Origin: VRUE01 sp035260485 | Lineage (GTDB): Bacteria > Actinomycetota > Thermoleophilia > Solirubrobacterales > 70-9 | Direction: 5' to 3' | Assembly: GCA_035260485.1 (NCBI GenBank) | Contig: DATFVC010000043.1 | Coordinates: forward strand, 1-22,929 | Length of the DNA stretch: 22,929 bases | Shown: one piece after another, positions 15,351-22,249 of the stretch | Position numbering within the stretch: the first letter of the stretch is position 1 | How the letters are laid out: every line of letters starts with the position of its first letter | Notes under the pieces: model-generated | Told to the model about the DNA's origin: nothing | Seen by the model: the letters and a program-made list of their open reading frames with translations, nothing else | The model's database searches: none | Translations under genes and position numbers: made by a program

Positions 15351-15360
15351 TGCGAAGATA
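15351..15360 (+). promoter_or_regulatory. Promoter-like decamer before LtrA-family gene
   Basis: TGCGAAGATA, seven bases before the ATG at 15368, identical to the decamer at 3552-3561. No ribosome site lies between it and the start. Confidence 0.35.
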
Positions 15361-15367
15361 GGCCACG

Positions 15368-16558
15368 ATGGTCGCCGCCTCCGACACGCGCCAGTCCCGG
15401 CTCGGCGCGACCCTGCGCGAAGGCGAGCGGGTGACGCCGCTGGAGCTCTTCTTCGACCTCGTCTTCGTTCTCGCGATCACCCAGTGCACGGCGCTGATGT
15501 CCCACCACCCGACCTGGTCTGGACTGGCCCAGGGCCTGCTCGTGCTGGGCATGCTCTGGTGGGCGTGGACCGGCTATGCATGGTTGACCAGCGTCGTCGA
15601 TCCCGAGGAGGGCGCCGTGCGGCTGGTCATGTTCGGCGCGATCGCGGCGCTGCTGCTCGTCTCGCTCTGCGTCCCGGACGCGTTCGGCAGCCTGGCACTC
15701 GCATTCGCCCTGACCTACGGCGTGGTGCGGAGCGCCCACATCGCCCTCTTCATGCTCGCCAGCCCCGAGGACGATGGCCTGCGCCACTCGGTGCTCGGGC
15801 TTGCAGCCAGCAGCGCGGTCGCGGTCATGCTGCTGCTCGCTGCTTCGCTGTTCGACGGCCTCGCGCAGGGGGCGCTGTGGGCGCTCGCCCTGCTCCTCGA
15901 CATGGGCGGTCCCTACTTCTTCGGCTCCGAGGGTTGGAAACTGATGCCGGAGCACTTCGCCGAGCGCCACGGCCTGATCGTGATCATCGCCCTCGGCGAG
16001 TCGATCGTCGCGATCGGCGTCGGCGCCTCCCATACCCTCAGCCTCGGAATCGGCGCCGCGGCGGTGCTGGGAGTCGCGCTGACCGCGGCGATGTGGTGGA
16101 CCTACTTCGACATCGTCGCGATCGTCGCCGGCCGCCGGCTCATCGACGCCGAGCCGGGTCGAGCCCAGAACGAGATGGCCCGCGATTCCTACTCCTACCT
16201 GCACCTGATCATGGTCGCGGGGATCGTCCTCGCCGCGCTCGGGATGAAGACGACCATCGGCCACTTCGGCGGGCACCTCGATGCCGTCCCCGCCTTTGCC
16301 CTGCTCGGCGGGGTCGCGATCTACCTGCTCGGCCACGTCGCCTTCCGCTACCGCCACATCCACACGATCAACCGCCAGCGCCTGCTGCTGGCGATCGTTC
16401 TGCTGATCTTGGTGCCGGTGGCGACCGAGGTCCCGGCGCTGGCAGCGCTCGCCGTCGCCAACGTCCTGATCTGGGCGATGATCGCCTACGAGACCCGCAG
16501 CTACGGCGAGGGACGCCACCAGGTCCGCCGCCCCGAGGCGCAGAGCGCCGAAGCCTGA
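15368..16558 (+). CDS. Low temperature requirement protein A (LtrA) family membrane protein
   Basis: A 396-residue polytopic membrane protein with about eleven hydrophobic segments. The LtrA signatures are clear: VTPLELFFDLVFVLAITQ near the N-terminus, AERHGLIVIIALGESIVAIG in the middle and MWWTYFD after it. The family takes its name from a Listeria gene needed for growth in the cold. Its biochemical role is not established, so none is assigned. The ATG at 15368 lies seven bases after TGCGAAGATA and lacks a ribosome site. It follows the MFS gene by 47 bases on the same strand and converges on the aldo/keto reductase across a strong hairpin. Confidence 0.9.
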   Translation: MVAASDTRQSRLGATLREGERVTPLELFFDLVFVLAITQCTALMSHHPTWSGLAQGLLVLGMLWWAWTGYAWLTSVVDPEEGAVRLVMFGAIAALLLVSLCVPDAFGSLALAFALTYGVVRSAHIALFMLASPEDDGLRHSVLGLAASSAVAVMLLLAASLFDGLAQGALWALALLLDMGGPYFFGSEGWKLMPEHFAERHGLIVIIALGESIVAIGVGASHTLSLGIGAAAVLGVALTAAMWWTYFDIVAIVAGRRLIDAEPGRAQNEMARDSYSYLHLIMVAGIVLAALGMKTTIGHFGGHLDAVPAFALLGGVAIYLLGHVAFRYRHIHTINRQRLLLAIVLLILVPVATEVPALAALAVANVLIWAMIAYETRSYGEGRHQVRRPEAQSAEA

Positions 16559-16579
16559 CCGCCGACGGGCCGTCGGCGG
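16559..16579. terminator. Hairpin between convergent genes
   Basis: CCGCCGACGG and CCGTCGGCGG form a perfect inverted repeat around one base (folding as an 8-bp stem with a 5-base loop). It sits directly after the LtrA-family stop and just before the aldo/keto reductase stop, so it could end both transcripts. No T-tract follows on either strand, so intrinsic termination would be atypical. Confidence 0.55.
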
Positions 16580-16585
16580 AAATTC

Positions 16586-17425
16586 CTAGGGTTCGACGAA
16601 GGTCGAGGGATCCGGCCCGATCCTCTGGCCCACGTCGAGCGCGGCGATCTCGGCCATGTCGTCATCGCTCAGCTCGAAGTCGAAGACCTCGAAGTTCTCC
16701 CTGATCCGCGCCGGGGTCACCGATTTCGGGATGACGATGTTGCCCAGCTGCAGGTGCCAGCGCAGGATTACCTGGGCCGGCGTCCTATCGTGGCGGGCGG
16801 CCACGCCGGCGATCGTCTCGTTGATCAGCAGGTCACCCTGGGCGAGCGGGCTCCAGGCCTCGGCCGCGATGCCGTGCTCGTCGTGCCAGGCGCGCAGCTC
16901 GGCTTGCTGTAAGTGGGGATGGAGCTCGACCTGATTGACGGTCGGCAACGTCTCCGCCTCCCGCTGCAGGCGTTCCAGGTCCTCGATCCGGAAGTTGGAG
17001 ACGCCGATCGAGCGGGTTCCGCCCTCCTCATGGACCCTCTCGAAGGCGCGCCAGGTATCGAGGAAGCGATCCTCGGTCGGGACCGGCCAGTGGATCAGGT
17101 AGAGGTCGAGGCGATCCAGCCCGAGGCGGTGGAGGCTCTTCTCGAAAGCTCCCAGGGTCGACTCGTAGCCCTGCTGGGAGTTCCACAGCTTGGTCGTGAC
17201 GAAGATCTCGTCGCGGGGGATGTCGGAGGCAGCGATCGCCGCTCCCACGCCGCGCTCGTTGCGGTACGCGGCGGCGGTATCGATGTGACGGTAACCGACC
17301 TCCAGCGCCTCCTCGACAACCCGCTGGGTATCGTCGGGGGGCACTTGGAAGACGCCGAAGCCGAGCTGTGGGATCTCGACTCCGTCATGAAGGGTCACCG
17401 CGGGGACAGAGGTCGCCTGGGTCAT
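16586..17425 (-). CDS. Aldo/keto reductase (2,5-diketo-D-gluconate reductase-like, AKR5 type)
   Basis: Soluble NADPH-dependent carbonyl reductase of 279 residues. The catalytic tetrad is visible: Asp49 and Tyr54 in HIDTAAAYRNE, Lys79 in VTTKLWN and His112 in LIHWPVP. IGVSNF, NQVELHP, QVILRWHLQLGN and VIPKSVTPARIREN follow in the usual order. The sequence strongly resembles actinobacterial 2,5-diketo-D-gluconate reductases (family knowledge), but the natural substrate is open. ATG at 17437 is in frame; the ATG at 17425 is chosen because GGAG stands six bases before it, while nothing is correctly spaced for 17437. It ends next to the hairpin shared with the LtrA-family gene. Confidence 0.93.
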   Translation of the reverse strand: MTQATSVPAVTLHDGVEIPQLGFGVFQVPPDDTQRVVEEALEVGYRHIDTAAAYRNERGVGAAIAASDIPRDEIFVTTKLWNSQQGYESTLGAFEKSLHRLGLDRLDLYLIHWPVPTEDRFLDTWRAFERVHEEGGTRSIGVSNFRIEDLERLQREAETLPTVNQVELHPHLQQAELRAWHDEHGIAAEAWSPLAQGDLLINETIAGVAARHDRTPAQVILRWHLQLGNIVIPKSVTPARIRENFEVFDFELSDDDMAEIAALDVGQRIGPDPSTFVEP

Positions 17426-17512
17426 CTCCTGCTCCATTCCTGTTGTGCTGGACTGGGAAACGGCAGAGGGCAGCTACCCGGCAGGTAGGGCGATTATTCC
17501 TCGGCCGAGGCG

Positions 17513-17686
17513 CTAGCTGGTGGCGAGGCCGATTGCGAGCAGCGGGAAGCCAGCCATCAGGCCGAGATAGGCGCCGATCGCGACGCCGGTCAGGGTCCGG
17601 GTGGTGCGCGATTTCGCGCCGGCGACAAAACCGACGAGAACGCAGAAGGCGGAGATTCCGAGGCCGATCCAAAAGACGTCAGGCAT
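17513..17686 (-). CDS. Small two-helix membrane protein, unknown
   Basis: A 57-residue product with two hydrophobic segments (VFWIGLGISAFCVLVGFVAG and TGVAIGAYLGLMAGFPLLAI) separated by a basic loop (AKSRTTRT), giving a hairpin topology. Not recognised. The frame is open further upstream, but the ATG at 17686 (MPDVFW) starts just before the first helix, and a minus-strand TAACCT (17702-17697) lies ten bases upstream. It could be co-transcribed with the aldo/keto reductase 88 bases downstream, although a perfect palindrome, CCTCGGCCGAGG at 17499-17510, lies between them. Confidence 0.6.
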   Translation of the reverse strand: MPDVFWIGLGISAFCVLVGFVAGAKSRTTRTLTGVAIGAYLGLMAGFPLLAIGLATS

Positions 17687-17696
17687 GAGGCGGGCG

Positions 17697-17702
17697 AGGT
17701 TA
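17697..17702 (-). promoter_or_regulatory. -10-like element of small membrane protein gene
   Basis: TAACCT on the minus strand, ten bases before the ATG at 17686, the same spacing as at the MFS gene. Confidence 0.35.
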
Positions 17703-17724
17703 TCGGACAGGGAGGATTCCGGGA

Positions 17725-19304
17725 ATGAGAGCGACGGCGGCGGCAAGTCCGCCGCCCAGCGACTGATCGAGACGTACGTGCCGCGGCTGATGCTGCGCGA
17801 ACAGCAGGACCCGCCCTGCGAAACCTCCGCCGAGCAGTACCAGCCGACCGCGGCCGATGTCGCCGGCCTCGGCGACGAGTACCACCTCGACATCCCCGGC
17901 GACCCGCTCGACGACACTTGCGTCTACGCCAGGGACTTCGCCCAGCTGAAGCGCGAAGGTGAGGCCCCCGGCGATCACCTACGCCCACATCGCCCACCAG
18001 GTCGGGCGCCCCGGGCTGGCAGTCCAGTACTGGTTCTTCTGGTACTTCAATCAGTTCAACGACGTGCACGAGGGCGACTGGGAGGGAATGCAGATCGCCT
18101 TCGAAGAGCCGAACCCGCGTGCGGCGCTGCGGGCCGGCCCGAGCGAGATGGTCCTCTTCCAGCAGCGGGCGGGGAGACCGCGAGCTGGGAAGACGCCAAG
18201 GTCGAGAAGGAAGGCACGCACCCCGTCGTCTACCCGGCGGCCGGCTCGCACGCGACCTTCTATGACTCGACCGTCTACGTCGAGAACGGCCAGGGAGGCT
18301 CAGGCGTCGGCTGCGACAACACGAGCGAGCCGCTGCGACGGCTGGCGGTGCGGCCGGTCGGCGTTCCCACCTTCCCCACCACCACCGGCCGCTTCAAATG
18401 GCTCACCTACTTCGGCCACTGGGGGGAGAAAGAGAAGGGTTTCAACAACGGCCCGACCGGGCCGGTGACGAAGCCCCAGTGGCTGGAACCGTTCTCCTGG
18501 ATGGACGGGCAGCGCTCGACCAGCCCACGGCTGCCGGGCGGCTCGATCGTCGGCCCCGCGGTCACCGGCGCCTTCTGCGGCGCGGTGGCGGAAGTCTCCA
18601 ACCTGATCAACCTGGACGCGAAGTCGCGCCCGGCCGCAATCGAGACGATCGCCGCCGCCCTCATCCTTTTGGCGCTACTCGTCGGCTTGACCCGCTGGCG
18701 GCCGGTCAACCTCAGCGAACTGCGGCACCGCCGCGCTTTCGGGCAGCTCGTGCGGGCGCCGTCGTGGCCGCAGTCGTGATCGTCTTCGTACGACTTCTCG
18801 TCGAAGGCGCACGGGCGAGTTTCGTCGATTCCTACCGCGGGATGTGGCAACGCTTCCGGCGGGTGGTGCTGGCTCAGCTGCTGGCGACGCTGGGAGTAGC
18901 CGCGCTGGCTCTCAGCGTGATCGGCCTGCCCTTCGCCGCCTGGAAGTACGTCGGCTGGCAGTTCGTGCAGCAGGAGATCCTCTTCGGCGACAAGCCGATC
19001 CGCGGCGCGTTTCGCGGCAGCTCCGAGCTCGTTCGGGGGCGCTGGTGGCACACGGTGGGTCGCCGGCTTCCTCTGGTTGATCGGAGTCGTCGCAGGGCCG
19101 GTGGTCGGCTTCACCCTGATCTTCACCAACTTCTCGCTCTTCTGGATCAACGTCATCGGCTCGGTGGTCTTCGCTCTCCTCGTCCCCTACATCGCGGTCG
19201 GCCGCACCCTCCTTTACTTCGACCTGCAGGCCCGCGCCGAGGAGGGCCCGTCGAAGCGCTGGCGGGAACGGCTGCCAAGGCGCACGGCGCCGGCCGAGGC
19301 ATAG
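17725..19304 (+). pseudogene. Vps62-like domain / multi-pass membrane protein gene with several frameshifts
   Basis: One long gene appears in pieces in different frames. The ATG at 17725 has GGGAGG upstream, but its frame meets a TGA after 13 codons. The mature N-terminus (AQRLIETYVPRLMLREQQ) continues in the next frame. Near 17966-17970 a run of five C shifts the frame to AITYAHIAHQVGRPG and HEGDWEGMQIAFE, the Vps62/DUF946-like core. Near 18175 a short G run shifts back to GETASWEDAK, VVYPAAGSHATFY and a membrane helix (AAALILLALLVGLTRW). Near 18750 it shifts again to a membrane domain (RRVVLAQLLATLGVAALALS), and near 19055 a GGG run restores FLWLIGVVAGPVVGFTL through to the stop at 19302-19304. 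The intact protein would be an exported Vps62-like domain followed by several membrane helices. Either true decay or sequencing indels; function unknown. Confidence 0.7.
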
Positions 19305-19316
19305 CGCCAGGCCCGG

Positions 19317-19322
19317 TAGGTT
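19317..19322 (+). promoter_or_regulatory. -10 element for leaderless phosphoesterase gene
   Basis: TAGGTT, seven bases before the GTG at 19330, the same spacing as at zwf. No ribosome site precedes the GTG. Confidence 0.5.
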
Positions 19323-19329
19323 TGGAGCC

Positions 19330-19926
19330 GTGAAGCTGCTCGCATTCAGCGACCTGCACCGGGACCTGGGCCAGGCCGCGAAGCTGGTTGAGTTGTCGGC
19401 CGGAGCCGACGTGGTGATCGGGGCCGGCGACTTCGCCTCGGTGCACGAGGGCCTCGAGGAGACGATCGGCGCCCTGGCCGCGATCGAGAAGCCAACCGTG
19501 CTGATCCCTGGCAACAACGAGACCGAGGACGCCCTGCGCGAGGCGGCGTCCGCCTGGAGCGCCGCCACTGTCCTGCATGGCAGTGGCACAACGATCGAAG
19601 GAGTCGACTTCTACGGCCTCGGCGCCGGCATCCCGGTCACGCCCTGGGACTGGAGCTTCGACCTCGACGACATGTCCGCAACCCAAATGCTCGCCCCCTG
19701 TCCCGAGGGCGCAGTCCTCGTCCTCCACTCGCCCCCGCAGGGCCACTGCGACGCGAACGGCAGCGATGACCACTTCGGCAGTAGCGCCCTCCTCCAAGCC
19801 ATCGAAGACAAGCGCCCGCGCCTGGCGGTCTGCGGCCACATCCACGAGTCCTGGGGCTGCCAGAGTCAGATCGGAGATACGCCGGTCCGCAACCTCGGCC
19901 CCACGGGTACGGCGATCGAGCTTTGA
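19330..19926 (+). CDS. Calcineurin-like metallophosphoesterase
   Basis: Soluble dinuclear-metal phosphoesterase of 198 residues. The metal ligands are in order: Asp8 and His10 in FSDLHRD, Asp34 in GAGDF, Asn63 in PGNNE (where GNHD is common), His133 in LHSPPQG, and His170/His172 in CGHIHE. This is the compact form related to the Icc/YfcE-like group; the substrate may be a cyclic nucleotide or phosphodiester but is not determined. The start is the GTG at 19330, supported by a TAGGTT seven bases upstream and by the protein opening directly on the first beta strand (KLLAFSDLH). It follows the broken Vps62-like gene by 25 bases and is the last ordinary housekeeping-style gene before the accessory zone. 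Confidence 0.9.
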   Translation: MKLLAFSDLHRDLGQAAKLVELSAGADVVIGAGDFASVHEGLEETIGALAAIEKPTVLIPGNNETEDALREAASAWSAATVLHGSGTTIEGVDFYGLGAGIPVTPWDWSFDLDDMSATQMLAPCPEGAVLVLHSPPQGHCDANGSDDHFGSSALLQAIEDKRPRLAVCGHIHESWGCQSQIGDTPVRNLGPTGTAIEL

Positions 19927-19959
19927 CCGTCTGGCCACTTTTCGCCGACACCGACTGGA

Positions 19960-19973
19960 TATAACGGTATAAC
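19960..19973 (+). promoter_or_regulatory. Tandem TATAAC elements
   Basis: TATAAC occurs at 19960-19965 and again at 19968-19973 in a locally AT-rich stretch. The first lies 11 bases and the second 3 bases before the ATG at 19977, so a near-leaderless transcript is possible. Confidence 0.35.
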
Positions 19974-19976
19974 ACT

Positions 19977-20159
19977 ATGGGCAAGTTCTTTGCTCTCACT
20001 GCATGGCGACGCCGATCGTTTCTTCTAATGGTGTTGGTCGTAACAGTGTTTGCCGCGGCGCCAGTGCAGGCCGGCGGCCAAGTTCGCAACACTGGGACGA
20101 CCGAAGCTAACGAGGCGCCTGCAACTACCAGGGCAAGCCGGCCTTTCTCATCGATGTAG
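19977..20159 (+). CDS. Short signal-peptide ORF, probably a gene remnant
   Basis: Sixty residues with a textbook signal peptide: MGKFFALTAWRRRS, then a hydrophobic core (FLLMVLVVTVFAAA) and a cleavage site near VQA-GG. The remaining residues are low in complexity and the frame ends inside the protease fragment described next. It may be the 5' end of a secreted protein whose body was lost, or a real small exported peptide. Tandem TATAAC elements directly precede the ATG. Not recognised. Confidence 0.35.
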   Translation: MGKFFALTAWRRRSFLLMVLVVTVFAAAPVQAGGQVRNTGTTEANEAPATTRASRPFSSM

Positions 20160-20524
20160 CGGTCTTTGAGGGATCGAGTGGAAGTCCGGTTTTCCTGCAC
20201 GGTCCGGCCCCACAACCAGAGGGTGGCCCCGGGACTCGTCTCATGTTCGCTGGCATTCTCGCGAGCGTGCATTCTCGCCAGAGACTCGGCACCGTCATAG
20301 AGCTGCCGACTGCATTGGCCAGCGTGTCCACCGAGCATCTCGGGCTCGGAATCGTTTACAAGCCGTGGACGATCGATGCATGCATCGATCGTCGGCTGGA
20401 GCAGGCTGGCCTGAAACGGGAGGCTGGACAGGCTTCGGCCGGGGAGTCAGGCTCCGCGGCCGATCAAGAGTTGGCGGAGGGTGCGCCGCCCGCGCAAGCT
20501 CAGGTCGATAGCGGCGGCGCTTGA
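20111..20524 (+). pseudogene. C-terminal remnant of a trypsin-like serine protease
   Basis: After a TAA at 20108-20110 the frame is open to 20524. It reads YQGKPAFLIDVAVFEGSSGSPVF, in which GSSGSP holds the nucleophile Ser of chymotrypsin-fold proteases. A hydrophobic LMFAGILASV strand and a Pro/Ala/Glu-rich tail follow. The half of the domain with the catalytic His and Asp is absent, and no start codon precedes the GSSGSP motif (first ATG at 20243). This is therefore a truncated gene. It is not in frame with the upstream signal-peptide ORF, and a deletion joining two unrelated genes is the simplest reading. Confidence 0.55.
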
Positions 20525-20613
20525 GTGTCTGAGGGCCTGGCGAAGTAAAGGCGGAGAGAAGATCGACGGGTAGACCTAGAACGACAGTAGTAAGGCTGGT
20601 GGCAAGAAACGGG

Positions 20614-21522
20614 TCAGTCTTCGTCGCCGTCGAGCCGCTTCGCGGCGCGCTCAGCAAACCGTGCGGCAAGCTCTCCAGCCACGACCGCCATGGCAGCGAG
20701 GTACAGGAGGTTCAGCGGGATAGGCGCCTTGAGGATGCCCTTTGCCGCCCACATCCCGGCCGTCGCCAACTCCAAGGCCTTCAGGATCGTGACCATTTCC
20801 CAGACGAGCGCCGACCAAGACTCCGCACCAAACCACACCGCAGCCTCATCGTCTACGAAGTCGGTCTCGGTAACCGTGTCGGCGGCGGCCTCTACCTCGG
20901 CGATCACGCCTTCGGCGTACTTCGCAACCAGCCCGTCCTCGTAGCCGCTGAGTGCCTTGGCGAAGCCAGGCGGAAAGTTGATCGAGGGCCAGCTCTTCAT
21001 CGTCCCCAAGGCAAGCTGATCGGCCATGCCCTGAAATAGATCCTGTCGCATTTTGAACCGGTCCCCGCCAGCGGCCTCGGAGATGCGCAGGAGGTCGGAG
21101 TGCCTGAACTGGAAGGTGCCTTGGAGTGAGGAAAAGAGTCCGGGCTGCTTTCCTTGGGCGTCTACAACCGCCTTGAGCATCGAGGAACTGGCCCCGAGGC
21201 CCAGCAACTGGCTCGATGTCTTCTGCTGGTCGATCATCGCCTGAAGCGCGGTCGGCTGGATCGGGTTCTTGAACATGCGATCCAGCCGGTCATGGTCATG
21301 GACGATCTGCTCGACCATTGACGGAGCCCTCAGGCCGAACAGCCGATCCTGGGTTGCCTCCTGGTCGAGCATCGTTTGCAGCATCGAGGGGTGAGTCAAG
21401 CTCTTGTGCTGATCCAAGAGCGCCTGGAACGCTGAGGGGCGATACAAGGAATCGAAAAGCTGCCGCTGGCTTTCGATTTGCGAAAAGATCCTCGTAGCAC
21501 TGGTGATCGAGCCGATCGTCAT
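20614..21522 (-). CDS. Unknown protein with five degenerate repeats and a membrane-associated C-terminus
   Basis: Not recognised. The 302-residue product has five copies of a short motif of the form P(S/T)xxQxxxDQ: PSAFQALLDQ (29-38), PSMLQTMLDQ (45-54), PSMVEQIVHD (67-76), PTALQAMIDQ (90-99) and SSMLKAVVDA (113-122). Most are preceded by LF-type hydrophobic pairs. An acidic middle part follows, then two hydrophobic segments at about 247-263 and 268-285 and a charged end. A TTG start at 21558 is possible; the ATG at 21522 is preferred because a promoter-like TTGAGA/CACAAT pair stands directly before it. It lies downstream of the Doc-type toxin gene on the same strand, separated by a hairpin. 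The architecture (repeat domain plus terminal membrane helices) would suit a membrane-acting effector, but that is speculation. Confidence 0.65.
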   Translation of the reverse strand: MTIGSITSATRIFSQIESQRQLFDSLYRPSAFQALLDQHKSLTHPSMLQTMLDQEATQDRLFGLRAPSMVEQIVHDHDRLDRMFKNPIQPTALQAMIDQQKTSSQLLGLGASSSMLKAVVDAQGKQPGLFSSLQGTFQFRHSDLLRISEAAGGDRFKMRQDLFQGMADQLALGTMKSWPSINFPPGFAKALSGYEDGLVAKYAEGVIAEVEAAADTVTETDFVDDEAAVWFGAESWSALVWEMVTILKALELATAGMWAAKGILKAPIPLNLLYLAAMAVVAGELAARFAERAAKRLDGDED

Positions 21523-21528
21523 GCCAAC

Positions 21529-21558
21529 ATTGTGACGGGTCCGGCAGACCCCTCTCAA
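21529..21558 (-). promoter_or_regulatory. Promoter directly before repeat-protein gene
   Basis: Minus strand: TTGAGA (21558-21553), an 18-base spacer, CACAAT (21534-21529), then six bases to the ATG at 21522. The -35/-10 spacing fits a housekeeping sigma factor and predicts a leaderless mRNA. Confidence 0.45.
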
Positions 21559-21726
21559 GCCCCGTCGCGGTTCCGCCGGAGCGTGTGTTCAATGGTCGTG
21601 CGGACCTCGGGACGCGATGTTTCGGGCACTCCGTGACGGCCAGGGCCACCAACGACCTGGTACAGCCGCCAATCTTTGACGCTGAAGAGCGCGAAGGAAC
21701 GTTCCGAAGGTCGTTCCAAGAACTTC

Positions 21727-21768
21727 GAAGAGTCCCGTCGCCAGGCTGACCCTGGGGCGGGACTTCTT
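21727..21768. terminator. Imperfect hairpin downstream of the toxin gene
   Basis: AGTCCCG (21731-21737) pairs with CGGGACT (21758-21764), and CCAGG (21741-21745) with CCTGG (21751-21755), around a five-base loop. AAGA/TCTT extends the base with a one-base bulge. It lies about 70 bases beyond the toxin stop on the minus strand and could end that operon. There is no clear T-tract. The rest of 21523-21834 holds palindromes (GGAACGTTCC at 21696-21705, CTTCGAAG at 21723-21730) but no gene I can support. Confidence 0.4.
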
Positions 21769-21834
21769 GGTTGGCCGCAATGCCTGCTCTGTCTCCGGTG
21801 GCGGGGGGCGCCGGTCAAGAGGCGTGGGATGGCA

Positions 21835-22230
21835 TCAATCAGAAGAAGCGGTGCGCTTCTCCAGCCAAGCTTCGATTTCCCCCTGAATGACCTCCCCCGC
21901 CGCGATGCGCTCCATCATCGGTACGTCGGTGTCGGGGTCTGGATCGAGGATGGGCTGGTCGTTTGCTGCGAGGAAGCGCTCCAGCGCCAGGAACGCAGAG
22001 CGCTTGTTCCCATCGGGCAGCGGATGGTTGCGTGCCAGTCGTTCGACGAGAACGGCAGCCTTCTCGATGAGCGCTGGGAAGGCCTCGTAGTCGCCGAACC
22101 CGGCGCGTGGAGCCGCCAAGGCGGAGTCGGCCAGGCCGATGTTCGGTAGCTCGGCGATCTGCTCGGGATCGAGGCCGAGGACCTCGGCAGCGATGCGGCA
22201 GTAGTCGCCGAGTTCGAGGTAGTAGACCAC
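21835..22230 (-). CDS. doc: Doc-type (Fic fold) toxin
   Basis: Death-on-curing family toxin of 131 residues, close to the 126 of phage P1 Doc. Known members phosphorylate elongation factor Tu and stop translation. The active-site loop is HPLPDGNKR (69-77): His69, Asp73, Asn75, Lys76 and Arg77 are all kept. Leu71 replaces the usual Phe of HxFxDxNKR. The N-terminal YYLELGDYCRIAAEVLG and the loop LADSALAAPRAGFGDYEAFP are also typical. The GTG at 22230 has no good ribosome site, so translation may be coupled to the small gene that ends 19 bases upstream. Toxic activity is inferred from the family. Confidence 0.88.
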   Translation of the reverse strand: MVYYLELGDYCRIAAEVLGLDPEQIAELPNIGLADSALAAPRAGFGDYEAFPALIEKAAVLVERLARNHPLPDGNKRSAFLALERFLAANDQPILDPDPDTDVPMMERIAAGEVIQGEIEAWLEKRTASSD

Positions 22231-22249
22231 GGTTGATGGTTGTCCGTGG

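Noticed and set aside
14187..16519. Long minus-strand frames opposite the MFS and LtrA-family genes (381 and 400 codons)
   Set aside because: Charged, low-complexity antisense translations with no motif or credible start context.
15127..16704. A 525-codon plus-strand frame overlapping the MFS and LtrA-family genes
   Set aside because: Out-of-frame shadow made of Arg/Pro/Ala strings; both overlapped genes have strong family motifs.
21555..21818. An 87-codon minus-strand frame between the toxin and the repeat protein
   Set aside because: It starts at TTG without a ribosome site, passes through the hairpin at 21727-21768, and has no recognisable content. It could be a remnant but is not supportable.
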